Assembly (NCBI GenBank): GCA_000231825.2
Contig: JH720294.1
Span: 1,182,995-1,246,994, forward strand
Length of the DNA stretch: 64,000 bases
DNA from: Tetrahymena elliotti 4EA
Lineage: Eukaryota; Ciliophora; Oligohymenophorea; Hymenostomatida; Tetrahymenidae
Direction: 5' to 3'
Shown here: positions 51,305-64,000 of the stretch, piece by piece
Layout of the letters: each line of letters opens with the position of its first letter
How positions within the stretch are numbered: position 1 is the stretch's first letter
The notes under the pieces: model-generated
The model's input: the letters and a program-made list of their open reading frames with translations, nothing else
Told to the model about the DNA's origin: nothing
The model's database searches: none
Program-made: the position numbers and the translations under genes

Positions 51305-54300
51305 ATTTATAAAGGAATGAGGAAATAGTCTATTAACTCTAACTAAATATCAAACTAGAATATTTCAAAGTGATTATTGCTTTAAACGTATCAGAATACA
51401 AATAAAAAGCAGGGTTGTATTTTATTATACTAACTATATTAGTAGCTAAAAAATGAATAAGTTTATGGATTAATTAATGTGTTATTTAATTTCTTTTTGT
51501 TTTTTGTTTTACTTAATTTTTTGTTATTTTAAATTAATATATTCTTAAACCAATTTTTATCCCAAGCTTTTTTTTCTTTTTTTCTGATTTAATTTTTGAT
51601 TGCTTGCTTGTTCGTTTATTTCTTTTGGAAGGTGCTAATAATTTATTAATTGATAAAGAAATTTTACTTGAATTATACTTTTCCTATTTTGGATTGAATT
51701 ACAAAACATAATTTGCTAAATAAAGGTTTGTCTTTTAATATTTGCAAATAACTTACCTGTTTATATGCATACTTTTATGAATAAAGATTTTTATACATGA
51801 ATAAATACATTCATAATTATACATGTGTAATTTGTTTTAGAAGAAAGTTGTGTCATACTAATATATTATCAATTAAAATTGCTTACTTGCTTATCATTGT
51901 ATATTTATTGTATAAAATAGTACCATTTCTGAGTTTTATTTTTTTTTGAGAATAAATTCATTAATTATCGAAACTAAATTGAGAGAGTAACCGAAATATA
52001 TATGATGCTATTTAGATACTTTTGGAAATTTAATTCAACGCTAACCTTTCTCTTCTCTCTAATCTCGCTTTAACCACTCTTTGCATTTCAAAATAAAAAA
52101 AATAAAAGAATATCATATATGTATTAAAATTTTTATATTTGCGAATACAAGCTAATCTTACCCCAAGATTATTTATTAAAAATTTCTAAATTAATTAATT
52201 CACTAATTAACTCTCTAACCTACTAACTAATTATACTTTACCCATCCTACAAAAAAATACAAGAGTTAATATATATAAAATTAAAAATATTATATAGAGA
52301 AAGACGAATAAAATAGATCTCTAAATCTTCTTCATCAGCTTAGTTATTCTTTACAGATGTCAGTCTATTAATAATTACTTTTTTTTTTAAATTATCATCT
52401 CATCTTTCACAAAGAATAAGTTAGAAGTTTCAACTTTATAAGAACTATCGCTTTAACCATTTTTGTCATTCAAAGTAAGCAAAATAATTTCTTGAAAAAA
52501 AAAAATCAATTTCTATAAAAATAAACTTTTTAAAATAAAAAATATTATTTTATTAAATGCAAATTAAATTTATTTCTTTTAATTCATAAAGTAAAAACAA
52601 TCCCAACTTAAATTTGGCTATTTCTTTTTTGAAAATTAATTTAGAAGTAATTAGAAATTTGTTCAACTTTCAGGAAAATACTTCAGATTTATTAAATTAA
52701 CAAAATTTACTCACTTCAAACAATAATAAGTAAATAATATTAATATCACTTTTACTTTACAATTTTATGAAAAATAGAAGCCAACCAATATATTTTCTCT
52801 CTTGCAATTATACTAATTTTGATTTACTTGATTAACATCATTTGTTCATTTTTATTAGAAACAAATTTTCTCTTACTTTAAAAAGTATTTATTATTATAT
52901 TTATCTCTTAATATTTTGAGTTACTAAAATTTGATCTTCCTTCCTGAATACAATTTTTTCTTTTTTCAATAAATTTAAAACATTTTCATAATATAAATTG
53001 CGGTTTCATATATTCTTACAGTGAAAGTTGTAATTTTAAAAAAATTTAGTATGATAATCATAAAGTAAATATTTTAAACAGTATTTATCATAAAAGGAAT
53101 TAACCACACTAATTTACATAATTCATATCGAATGAATAAAGTTAGTAATACTTTCTTTCTTATTTTTCTTCAAGAGTTGTTTATTAAGACTAAATTGGAA
53201 TTGATAATAGTTAACAACTAGAAAGCTTTATATCCCTCCCTTCCCCATATCCAACCAACTATTTATTACTGAGCAGATTTTATGATAATTTTAGAACACT
53301 TAAAAATATTAAGCTAGAATAATTTAGAATAAATAGCTTTCTTTGGATAGTTGCTTTAATTTATTATAAGTGAGAGAAAACAACTGAAATATTACACTAA
53401 GATTGCTCCATTTAAAAAAAACTTATAGACATGATATGATTTAAATATACAAATTATCAGAAATCTTTGAATTAAATAAACAAAGAAATAAAAATCTCTC
53501 TTCAAACTATTGTTCTACTAAATTATCCATACAATTTGTAATAAATTTTGTTACACTTCAGGAATTCAAATTTAATAGGGAGAGAATCTTGCAAATCTAT
53601 TACTGGGATCATTTTATTTGATAAATAAAATACACAGGGAATCTATACCCACTGTATAATATTATTTTCTACAGTAAAAAAGAATAATTACATTTTTAAT
53701 CTTTTAATAGTTCCTTTCTTTCTATATTCATAAGTATTTCTTTCTTCATCTTAAAAATATTAATTCAGTAATATGTAAGAACTTTGTTCAAACCTATTAA
53801 ATACTATGTAATCATCAATAATTTTTCCTGTTCAATGCTCCAAATGTAAGCCAAACATACCTTTTATTTAGAATGATTAAAAAATATACTCAAAATCGTA
53901 AGCAGACAGACCAATGAGCTATTTTAGTTGTATAAAACTAAATTCTCAAAAATTTCATAGTAGGCTTAACAAATAAAAACTGAATTACTTTTATTATATA
54001 TTTATAATGAATTTCTAAAGTTTAAACTAAACAACGGAATTAGTTTTGATATTTAATATAAAATGATCAATAGAATTATAATATGTTATTGAAAGAAAGA
54101 GATATTATCAATAGTTTTTTATAAATTTATTGATGAGCAAATTTAAATCTAAAATAAAGAGTGGATATATCAAGAATTATAAAAGAACTTGATTACTTTA
54201 GTCTTATTTTTGAATAATATTTTAGATATCTATTTAATTAGATATATGTTATTAGCTTTATTTAAAGTGAACAATAAGATTTAAAATAATTCTTAATGGA

Positions 54301-57300
54301 AGAAAGAGGCTTTGAAATTACAAACTCAATTCTTCTTAGGTTTTTTTGAAAACGACTTTAGACATTTAAAATAAATTTCCAATAATGATGAATAATATTT
54401 ATAAATTTGTTTTTTTTTTTGATTGTCTATAACATACTTATATGACCATTCCTTAAATTATTGTATTAACTGATTTTGCAATATAAAGTTTATGATTTAA
54501 AAGATTATTAGAACCAATCAGTGCAATCAGTGGATGAGTAAAAGAGAGACAATATAATTGTAAATATTACAATCAAGTGTAAAAAATCTTCTTTTACAAA
54601 TTAGTAAATTAAATGCTTCCTCTGATTTACTCTAGTTTGTCTAAAAATTCTTTAATTAATTGAAGTGATTAACTTTTTTTTTTGCTTGTTTGTTTATTTA
54701 TATCCTTTAATTAACTAAAGTAATACTTGATTAATAATAAATTTGAATAAATCACTGTTCACTCAGCCAAACAGATAGAAAATTAGCCAGCAATTTATCT
54801 TAAGAAAAGACAAAAATAAAAGGAATGAACATATTTTATTCTCCTAATTAACATTTATTCTGATAATTTCGCTTAACGTATGTTCAAAACTCTTGATTTT
54901 CTACAAAATTTTATTTTATCAGATAGTATTTATTAATTAACTTTCCTCAATTTACTTGAAGAAAATTTTTTAAGAAAAATACAATTTTAAAATTCACAAC
55001 GCTTGTCTCATACTTCAAGACAAAAATTATTATAATTTACCAGAGACTCTTTTTTATGAGCTTAAGAAATTACAAAATCTTATTATGGATGTTAGATTAT
55101 ATTAGTGATTTTTTGTTTTATTACCATCAAATAAATCAACTAAACAAAGAAAAAAATTGATTTTATTCTTTCATTTAGTAAAAAAGTGTTTAGACAGAAT
55201 CTTTAAAAATAAGCAAAAAAATCAATTTATGTATCAATAGGTAAAATTTAATAAAAAATCATTTTTATTTTTTCTTAAAAGCTTTGTGCATTTACTCAAT
55301 TTCTTTTTGATTTCAAAAAATTTTAGATTTCTAGGCCTTAGAGCATGATTAATATTTTTTCTTTATCTCTATGATAAAGATTGAGAGAAAATTTTCAAAC
55401 AGATAATAATGAGTTAAAAAGTAAAAAATTTTGATGTTGAGTTATTTATTTTAATGACTTTGTTAAAAATTCTTGATTTGTTTTTGTTTTTCTGTAAACT
55501 TTATATATAAATTAGCTTATTTTGCTTGTTTTTTTTGGAATAGGATTTAGAAAAAAGCCCAAGTTTCTTTATCATTTTTTACTCACAAATCTAATTTTTC
55601 TTTCTAAATTAGTAATAGACTGTTTGGAAATCCTTACACTACTCCAGTAACTAAAAAGAAGAAAATGGCAACAAGCACATTTTATGAATCGTATGTTACA
55701 TATTATGTAACTTTTTGTTGAGAATTAACTAATTCAATTTATCATTTAGCAAAGTTAAACATGAATAAAAAAAAGAGAGCTAATAAAAGCACTTTGAAAG
55801 TAAGGAGGAAAAGATGTCAAAGCAGAAACAACAAAAATCACTTTGAGAAATAAAACTTCTAAATGAAATTCTAGAAGAAGTTTTTTTTTTTGGTTTTAGA
55901 AATAAAAATTAGAATAGGTTAGTCAGGAAATTTACAGTCATCAATAATTAAAATATTCATTTATTTATATTTGTTTTGTTTTGTTTGATTTAGATTATAC
56001 TTAATTGATTTACATTGAGTGTATGCATGAGTATATTTGTTTAATAAATAGGTATTTATATACCCAAATTTTTTTAAAGAGATGATAAAAATTCTTAGTA
56101 AAGTAAGATAATCAATTAAATTATAAATTGGTCCATCAAAATTTCAAAGATAAAAACTTATCACTAAATTTAGTTCAGGCTAGTCGTAAAAAGGGTACAT
56201 CTAATTTAAAGACGTATAATTAAAAATTAATTTAATCGATATTATATCATACGATACTACCTCATGTAGATTACACTGTGCTTAGAATTACTTTTCAATT
56301 AAATAATAAATCCAAAATTAAATATTTGAAGTAAAGATCTAGCATCTAGAAGTCAATGTAGATGCGTAAGTCTTAAGTATTTTTTATTTTGCACACAAAA
56401 GCTGAGAAAACACAAAAATTATTAATTACATAGTTAATCAGGCTCGCTTTATAACTTCAAATCAATTTGATGACACACACACATCAATTGTTAAGGATGC
56501 CAGTTGCTAAAATATTTAAGTAAGAATTTTCTACCTACTAATCTGAACCAATCTGATAATACAAAAATCATGTACTTGGCAGCTCAATAACTAAATAAAT
56601 AACCTGAGAAAAGGTATTAGCAAACTATTAATTCTAGGTCAGGCTGACCATTGATATGACTACTCCTGAAAACATTACAATAGAAATAGCCAGCTTTTAA
56701 TATAACCAAATAGCATTTATTACAATCTGATGAGAATTTGAAAGGCTAAAATGTAGTTCTAGCTTATCCATTACTTAAATTTCTTTGATCTATTAAATTA
56801 AATCTAATCCTTAGCACTATTCATTCTTTATCAGCATTTTTCCTCATTCTAATTTTTAATGCTAATAAGTTACACTGCATATTCAATTATTATCAATCTT
56901 AGATCATCCAAACAAAATTAATTATCCAAAATAAGCAAGCAATAAAATAAACAAATAAATATCAAACACAGCTATAAAATCCATCTAAAAAAATGATTAA
57001 AGGAAGATTGACATTAAATCAAGTATTAATTAATAAAAATTCAAAATTTTAAAACCCCATTCTAATTATTAAATAGAAACAAGGTATGATTAAAATTTTT
57101 CTATTTATTGGTTTTTATAAAATTGATTACAGTCAAAATATTGTGACCATAAACATTACTTTCTACCTCACTTAAAAAAGCACCTAAAATACTTCCATAA
57201 TAAAAGATTGAATATGACCAATTTTTCTAGAGTTGTTGAGAATGCTTTCTTAATATAACAGTAGAATTATATTTCATGAATACCCATTGAGATAATTATA

Positions 57301-58743
57301 GGTAACAACATAATTACTTGAAAGTATATTTTGCTTATAAGCTAATTCTTGCCATTAGAAATAAATGAAATTTCAAATCTATTTAAAACATTAAAAAAAT
57401 TTTACTTTTTAAGTGTAAATTTTTATTTATTGAGAATCACCTTCTAATAAAGAAGAAAATAAATAATTAAAGTAAATTTCTATTACAAACCTGTCAGTAT
57501 ATTTAAATGAGTTTCTTAAATTTGGAATACTTTTGGATTACCTTTTTGCTTTTTTAAATTAAATGAAAGATAAAGTCTTTTAAAAGAAAATTAGATAAAT
57601 ATTTCAAGTTTTATGAGAAGACTAACAATAGCATTCACTGAATGATACAAAAAGTCTTAGAAAATTTGTAGAATTTGTCAACCGTGTTTACAATTTAAAC
57701 ATCCATCTCAATTTTTTGTTACGGAATTTAGAAAAGCGAATGACTACTTACAGATTCATCTTTTTTCTTTAAAAATTGTATTTACCTTTTCTAATAAATT
57801 CTGTTATTCTTACTGAGATCTTCAAATTATAAAAACACTTGAATATCATACATTATTTAATTAATTTATTTATATTTCAACTAAGATCTTATTTTTTAGC
57901 TAATCCCCTTAGCTGATTATAGATACACACTTAATTAATAAATCCTTCTATCAACCAAAAATAATCTGTTTCCAGATTTACTTACAGTTTTTAATTTAAT
58001 TTTTACCTGTTTATTTATTTATTTATTCAACCCCTGCTTTTTGTTTCACCTTTTATTTTACAATTTTGCAAAAAAACATAATTTTTGGAAAGTAAACTGT
58101 TTAGCAAACCAAGTAATTTAATAAATAAATCTTAAAATTGTCAATCAATTCAAGTAAAAATAAATTATTATGAACTTATGCTTAAATCATATCTATAATT
58201 TTAATTAATGTAAGTTAAAAAATAATTCTTTCATTTCATCTTAATCATTCTTAATTATTAAATTTTGCTGGTTTAAAATATATAGTTCATGTCTTAATCA
58301 TCTTATCCACAAAAATACTAACTTCAAAAATTACATGAAAATCACAATATTAATCTATTTTTTTATTATAGATAGATGAAAAGCAAAATTTAAATATTAC
58401 TCAGCATATTTTACATGTTATTTATTTAGATAATATTAAAACAAGTAAATTATAGCCAAAATGCCATTTAGACAAAAATAAAAATTTGAACTTTAAGCAA
58501 ATATTTTTTAATTTATTTTTTTGGCAAGAAGATTACTCTTTCTAAAAAAGATAAAATAAATCTAGAATAAATTATAATTACAAATCATATAAAAATCTAA
58601 ACTAATTTTTTAGATATTATCAAAAATGATAATTTTTTAGATTTAATTTTAATTATTTTAAGCAAATTTCATTAAATTTAATTAAATTTCAAATAAATAT
58701 TTACCAATCAAATATTATTATTATAAACAAATTATGATTAATT
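51305..58743. other. Long AT-rich stretch without a supported gene
   Basis: Over 7 kb with no domain-bearing ORF. Short open frames occur, such as 57041-57355 on the minus strand (104 aa, including YYGSILGAFLSEVESNVYG) and a patch at 55615-55690 on the plus strand, but they lie within the length expected by chance when TGA is the only stop. No tRNA, CRISPR-like or long tandem repeat was seen. The right end leads into a transposase fragment. Confidence 0.5.
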
Positions 58744-58965
58744 TAGCCTACTCAAAGTTCTGACTTATATCCTATTGAAAACTTCTGGGGACTAATAAAA
58801 GATAGTATTTGTGAATTAGCAGATCCAAATTCAGACTTAGAAGAGCTAAAATAATAACAAGTAAAAGAATAATTACATACTACTTATTTTAAGAAAAAAT
58901 ACACCATTATTCAACAAGATTTATCTCTAAGAATAAAGTAGCCAAAACGAAAACATGTTTTTTGA
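58744..58965 (+). mobile_element. Tc1/mariner-type transposase fragment
   Basis: A 73-codon frame ending in TGA carries QSSDLYPIENFWGLIK, the near-invariant block after the second catalytic Asp in Tc1/mariner DDE transposases (family form: SPDLNPIENxW). About 50 further residues continue (DLEELK...LSLRIKQPKRKHVF). An in-frame TGA lies just upstream, and the N-terminal DNA-binding part and the first catalytic residues are not visible, so this is a truncated relic. Its TAG-CCT start could also be a splice acceptor, so a short exon cannot be excluded. No terminal inverted repeats were identified. Confidence 0.7.
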
Positions 58966-59617
58966 TTTAATAAACTAAATTCTTAATCACTTTTTGAAAT
59001 ATATTAAGGGCCTTTTTTTAAAGTTTGATGATAAAAAATTTTTATTCAACTAACAAAAATTTCTTTTTTAAAATAAATGAAATTTTTGCAAAGAAGCTAA
59101 TTTTAAAAATTGAAATTAGTATTATATTTTATACTTTCTAGTTTATTTTTTGATTGACACTCTCTTAATTCATAAAGATTTATTATTATTTGAAGTAGTT
59201 TTTTTGATGTTATAATTATATTAATTATTTCTAAACTTTAAATAAACAAAAAAGTTGAAAATTGAAAAAAATGAATATTTTATTTGGGAAAATATAAAAA
59301 TGAAAAAAACGTTTATAAAGAAAGTTTAAATTTATTTAGAATTTTCACAGGATAAATAGAAAATAAAGAAATAAAACATTTTTATTTTTTGGCTAATAAA
59401 ACATTTTTATTTTTTGGCTAATAAAACACTTTTATTTTTTGGCTTTAGATTTATTTAATTTTTTTTAAATTAATAAAACACTTTTAAATTTTTTTTCTTT
59501 AAGAATTTTCAGATATTATTTATCTATTGATAATATAAAGCAATTCTTATGAAAAATAACTAAATAATAAAAGGTAAAACTTAATAAAGATTTTTAGTCT
59601 AATAATCATTTCTTTGT
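58966..59617. other. AT-rich spacer with a short tandem repeat
   Basis: About 650 bp between the transposase relic and the next gene. It contains the 25-bp tandem repeat at 59370-59444, listed separately, and otherwise A/T runs. Confidence 0.6.
59370..59444. repeat. Three copies of a 25-bp tandem repeat
   Basis: Units 59370-59394, 59395-59419 and 59420-59444. Copies one and two are identical and the third differs at one base. Each begins AATAAAACA and ends TTTTTTGGCT. It lies about 170 bp upstream of the ATG of the coiled-coil gene. Confidence 0.85.
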
Positions 59618-60937
59618 ATGATGGAAAATATAGGAACAATAAATTTATATTGCTAAAACCATCCCAGCAAAAATATTCAGTTAGTTTAGGTAAATGATTT
59701 AGAAAAGGTCAAAAATGCAACTAAATCTATATTCTATTGTTAATCTTATTATGATATAGATCTTGAATTTAAAGGGATAAATTATATCATGCTTGATTAA
59801 ATTATTAAAGAATCTGAAAAATTCATAATACCAAAATGGCCACCAGTTAACGACTACAAAATAATCTAATAACTAATTTAATGCTAAAAAAATGCATAAA
59901 AATCAGAGTATGTTAATAAAATCAATGACTTTTTTGACAGTTTAAAGAATGAATTCTTAGAAAAAATAGATCTTTTATAAAAAAATATGATTAATAAAGC
60001 ACTGAAATATATTTAAGATAGTGATGAAATATTATAAAAATATTAAGAGGTTTCTGAAATTTTAAAGTTGAAAGAACATCTTATTGGCTAGAGTAAAAGT
60101 AATTTTTAGGAGTATTAAAATGTTTGCAGATAATTTATCTAAAAAGTAGAATTATCAAAAGAAACTAAAACAGAAGAATTATAAAAACTAGTTTAATAAG
60201 TGAATGAACTAAAGAATGATTTTGACTTAGAATACCCAAAAAAAATCAAAGAAAATATATTTATTTAATTAGATTAAATTACTTTCTTTGATAAGATATA
60301 ACAAGATAGGAAATTTAGTCCCATAAATAATTTTCAACCTTTTTACCATGAGCAAAATAAAAATCAGACTTTAGAAAAATAATAAGATTTTTTAATGAAG
60401 CTTATTTCAAATAAATCTAACTTTTGTTCTGATTAATTCATAAAAGAATTGAGATAAGTTCTTTTAAAAGTTAATCTACCTAATATGTCAAACAAAAATT
60501 AAATTTATTAATTTAATAAACAGCCAATTGATTTTTCAAAAATAAATGACTAATAAATGAATCTAATAGATGATTATGTCAAACATAAGACATGTCTTTA
60601 AACTTAAAATGAGTATAAAAATTCAATAAAAAATTCTTTAGAATACTAAAAATTATTTTCATTTTTCAGCAATAAAAAATAGGTTATTAACCCATAATTC
60701 TAATCTTAATTTTAAATATTCTTATTAGATATACTCCCTATTTTTAAGAATCATTTCGAAGATTTTGATTTAAATAATTTATTATTAGAAAATCAATAAT
60801 AACAATTATAATAAACACAACCACGATTAAATTACTAATAATAATTATCATAATCATAAATAATTTATGATTTCTCTTGTAAATAGTAGGTATTAGAATA
60901 AATAAATAATAAACAATAAAACAACTTTTTAAATTGA
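59618..60937 (+). CDS. Coiled-coil protein of a ciliate-type family
   Basis: A single-exon 439-aa protein starting MMENIGTINLYCQNHPSKN; the second Met is in frame and could be the true start. An N-terminal Cys/His pattern (C..H near residues 12-15, IFYCQSYYDID near 42) recalls a degenerate B-box. The motif FIIPKWPPVND near residue 80 is followed by long helical, Lys/Glu-rich segments (about 100-250) that should form coiled coils. The C-terminal quarter is Gln/Asn-rich (QQQQLQQTQPRLNYQQQ). From memory, ciliate genomes hold many paralogs with a Cys/His start, a WPP motif and coiled coils; this assignment needs a search. No membrane segment is present. The cellular role is unknown. Confidence 0.7.
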
Positions 60938-61464
60938 AAATTCAATTTTGCTAATAAATATTAAATATTGAACTGTGTATTTCTCATAATTTTATATAAA
61001 AATTAAATATTTTAGATAAATAAGCTATTAATATAGCTAGCATTTTATAAATCCTTTTTTTCAATAGCAATAATATCATATATCAAATAAATTTTTAAGG
61101 TCAGAAGAAAATATATTTTTTTTGCTTAGTTTATGCTTTTTTCCTTAAAAAATGCATATTTTTTTTTTTGCTATTATTTTATATATTTAATAGTAATATT
61201 AATAAGATATCATTTAAAAAAAATAAATCTCTATGTAGATATTTCACTTTTAAATAACTAAAAATATCATTTGTTATTAATCAGAAATTTACTTTTTTTT
61301 CATTGAGTTTATTTTAGTAGTTTTTTTCTTATTTTATAATTAAAATATAAGAGATAAGTGTATTATATTGAGGCTATAATAAAGATTTTATCTTCATTAT
61401 TTAATAAATAATAATTATTATATTATTTAAAGACAGTTAATGTTTGTCTTTTTATTAAAGGTAA
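60938..61464. other. AT-rich convergent spacer
   Basis: About 530 bp between two convergent genes, AT-rich, no coding or RNA signal. Confidence 0.6.
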
Positions 61465-64000
61465 TCACTATTACAACTCAACTAATCTCTTTGCTTTTAT
61501 TAGTTTTGATCTTAATCTTTATTCACACATTTCACCAATCATATTGTCACTTTTAAAAATTTAAAAAATAAATATTTAATAAGGAAATTTTTAAAAAATG
61601 ATAAAAAAATAAATATTGGAATTAAATCTTTGAAAAGAACAAATAAAAATTTTAAATTAGCTATCAATTCAAACTAATATCAAGTAAATAAACCTAAATC
61701 AGTCAATCTATTGATTAGTTGTTAATAAAGTTTTAATTTATTCATTCATTCAAATATGGTTAATAAAGATTGAAACTCTATTTTTACCTGAGAAAAAGAT
61801 TCAATGATTAGAGATTAGGGCATTAAGCTAAGCCAGATCCTAATCCTTATATACCTATTTCACCAATATTACTCTTCCTCACTTTTAAAAAATTATAAAA
61901 ATAAATATTAAATAAAAAAATATTTTAAAAAAATGAGAAATAATCAATCACTCATCAATTAAGGTTTTTATTAATTTATTATTTATTTATTCATTTAAAA
62001 ACACTATTTTTACTATAGGTCAAGAGTTAAAGTTTAGAGATTAAAGCATTATGCTAAGCAAGATCCTAATTCTTAGGCAGCCATTTCGCCAATAGTATTA
62101 GATCTTTTGAAAAATTTTTAAAATAAATATTTAAAAGAGCGAGAAAAAAATAAAAATTTGAATTAAATCAGAAAAGAAAAAATAAATAAGGAGTAAAAAA
62201 CCCCAATTAGTTAGTCAGACTGTCAATCACTGATCAATTAAAGTCTTTATTTATTTGTTTATTTAAAAACGCATAATTTATATTGAATTACTATATTTAC
62301 CTAAGTTCAAGAGTCAAAGTTTAGAGATTAGAGCATTATGCTAAGCCAGATCCTAATCCTTATGTGCCAACTCCACCAATCTAATTTTACCTTTTAAAAA
62401 ATCATATATTAAATTACAAAGTACTGAAATAAATAAATAAGAAAAACATAAAAGCTTGCTTTAATCTCAAAAGAACAAATAAAAATTAATGAACAGCAAG
62501 CAAGCAAAATAAATGCCAAGTAAACAAAGCTAAGCTAATAAGACAATCAGTCAGTAGCTCATAAATTAAAGCCTAATTTATATATTCATTCAAAAACTTA
62601 TAATTGATATCATAGCACTATTTTTACCTTAGGTAAAGAGTCAAAGTTTAGAGATTAGAGCATTATGCTAAGCCAGATCCTAATGCTCTACCACCAAATT
62701 CACCAATTTTATTGCTACTTTTAAAGGATGATAAAAAGTAAATATTGAAAATAAATAAAAATTTTAAAGAATGAGAAAAATATAAAAAATTAAATTAGAC
62801 CGAAAAAGAACAAATAAAAATTAATTAATGTATAATAGGGCGAGAGAGAGCTAAACAAATATCAAGTAAACAAACCCAAATTAGTATTAGTTAACCATTC
62901 AATCAATCATTCATTAATTAATATTTTAATTGATTTGTTAATTCAATAATACATAATTGATATTGAAGTACTATTTTTACTTAAGGTAAAGAGTCAAAGT
63001 TTAGAGATTAGAGCATTAAGCTAAACCAGATCCTAATCCTTATGAACCTTTTTCACCAATCTCATTGTTCCTTTTAGTAAAAAATGATAAAAATAAATAT
63101 TAAATTAGGAAATCTTGAAAAGAATGTAAAAAACTTAAAAATTTGAATTAAATCTGAAAAAATAAATAAAAAATAATGAATGGATGAGTGAGCAAGTAAA
63201 TAAGCTAGCGAACCAAACAAATATCAAGCAAATACACCCAAATTAGTCAGACACATTTGCTCATAAATTAAAGCCTCAATTTTTTTACTTATTCATTCAA
63301 AAATCATAATTAATATTGGTCACTATTTTTACTATAGGTCAAGAGTTAAAATTTAGAGATTAGAGCACTATGATAATCCATATCCTAATTCTTATGCTCC
63401 TAATTTACCAATATGATTGTAACTTTTAATAAATTTTAAAATAAATATTGAATATAGAAATATTTAATAGGATGAAATATTTTTTTTAATTTGAATAAAA
63501 TCCTAAAAGAGCAAATATAAACTAATAAATAAGTGATCAAGCTAAAAAAAATGTAAGCCAGCCCAAAATAGTCAGACAATTTTTCACTCATCAATTAAAA
63601 TCTTGATTGATTTATTGATTTATAGATTTATTTATTTATTATTCATTCATTCATAAAAAAATGCACCTGAGGTAAAGATTCAAAGTTTAGAGATTAAAGC
63701 ATTGTGTTAAGCCAGATCCTAATCCCTATGTGCCTATTTCACCAATCTTATTGTCACTTTTAAATAATTATAAAAACTAATATTAAATAAAGAAATATTT
63801 CATGAGAAAAACATATCATAAAATGAGCAATAAAAACAATCAATAAGTGAGTAAGCCAAACAAATATCAAGTAAGCTAACCCAAATTAGTTAATCAGCCA
63901 ATCACTCATAAATTTAAGTCTGATTGATTTGTTCATTCGAACATGAATAATTGATATTGAAATACTCTTTTTACCTGAGGTAAAGAGTCAAAGTTTAGAG
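61465..64000 (-). CDS. LRR gene made of duplicated exon-intron units (3' part)
   Basis: Minus-strand gene whose 5' end lies beyond the window. Visible exons: 64000-63975 (partial), 63756-63667, 63422-63333, 63070-62981, 62717-62628, 62390-62301, 62103-62014, 61877-61788 and a terminal exon 61549-61465 ending in TGA. The seven complete internal exons are all exactly 90 nt, have phase-2 introns on both sides, and each encodes one 30-residue repeat of the form IGE.G.QGLGSGLAQCSNLQTLTL. These are RNase-inhibitor-like LRRs of a kind abundant in Tetrahymena. The terminal exon keeps the start (DNMIGEM) but degenerates before the stop. The introns also share sequence, so the whole exon-intron unit was duplicated. 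The protein is probably a cytoplasmic LRR solenoid; the partner is unknown. Confidence 0.85.
61788..64000 (-). repeat. Tandem array of LRR exon-intron units, about 225-355 bp each
   Basis: Successive exon left edges at 61788, 62014, 62301, 62628, 62981, 63333, 63667 and 63975 give steps of 226, 287, 327, 353, 352, 334 and 308 bp. Forward-strand signatures repeat at each copy: AGTTTAGAGATTAGAGCAT, then AAGCCAGATCCTAAT, then TTCACCAAT. Introns share blocks such as AAATATCAAGTAAACAAACC and ATTGATATTGAA. Copies near 62.3-63.1 kb look most alike; the lower-coordinate ones are shorter and more diverged. Confidence 0.9.

Noticed and set aside
57041..57355. A 104-aa minus-strand ORF
   Set aside because: TGA is the only stop and the DNA is AT-rich, so ORFs of this length are expected by chance; no domain was recognised.

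Overview
The window reads as nuclear DNA of a ciliate close to Tetrahymena. It is very AT-rich. Every convincing gene uses TAA and TAG as sense codons (Gln) and stops only at TGA. Introns are short, AT-rich and GT...AG. An ORF scan with the standard code breaks every real gene at its Gln codons, so the genes here were rebuilt by reading TAA/TAG as Gln and choosing splice sites that keep phase. I saw no C4A2 telomere repeat and no copy of the 15-bp Tetrahymena chromosome-breakage motif, so I cannot say whether this is macronuclear or micronuclear sequence.

Layout. 1-8611: AT-rich with no supported gene. 8612-12518 (+): two tandem paralogs of the ERGIC2/ERGIC3 (Erv41/Erv46) cargo-receptor family, with seven exons each and introns at matching places. 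15219-23796 (+): a very large K+-selective voltage/cyclic-nucleotide-gated-type channel of about 2627 aa, with a low-complexity Gln/Asn/Ser tail. 25833-28751 (-): an unrecognised 972-aa protein with a Cys cluster and a PD-(D/E)XK nuclease-like motif, using Arg codons unlike its neighbours. 33975-39948 (+): a 12-exon multi-TOG protein of crescerin/TOGARAM type. 41943-44039 (-): mRNA cap guanine-N7 methyltransferase. 45247-46934 (-): a leucine-rich-repeat (LRR) protein with an N-myristoylation-like start. 49208-51304 (-): an unrecognised 698-aa Gln-rich protein. 58744-58965 (+): a fragment of a Tc1/mariner-type transposase. 59618-60937 (+): a coiled-coil protein of a ciliate-type family. 61465-64000 (-): the 3' end of an LRR gene built from tandemly duplicated exon-intron units; it runs off the right edge.

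These genes do not form an operon or pathway. They are independent eukaryotic genes for early secretory transport, membrane excitability, ciliary/microtubule regulation, mRNA capping and LRR scaffolds. The most unusual items are the LRR exon array, the nuclease-like gene with atypical codons, the transposase remnant, and two small GC-richer palindromic islands in otherwise AT-rich spacers (25.2 kb and 33.0 kb).
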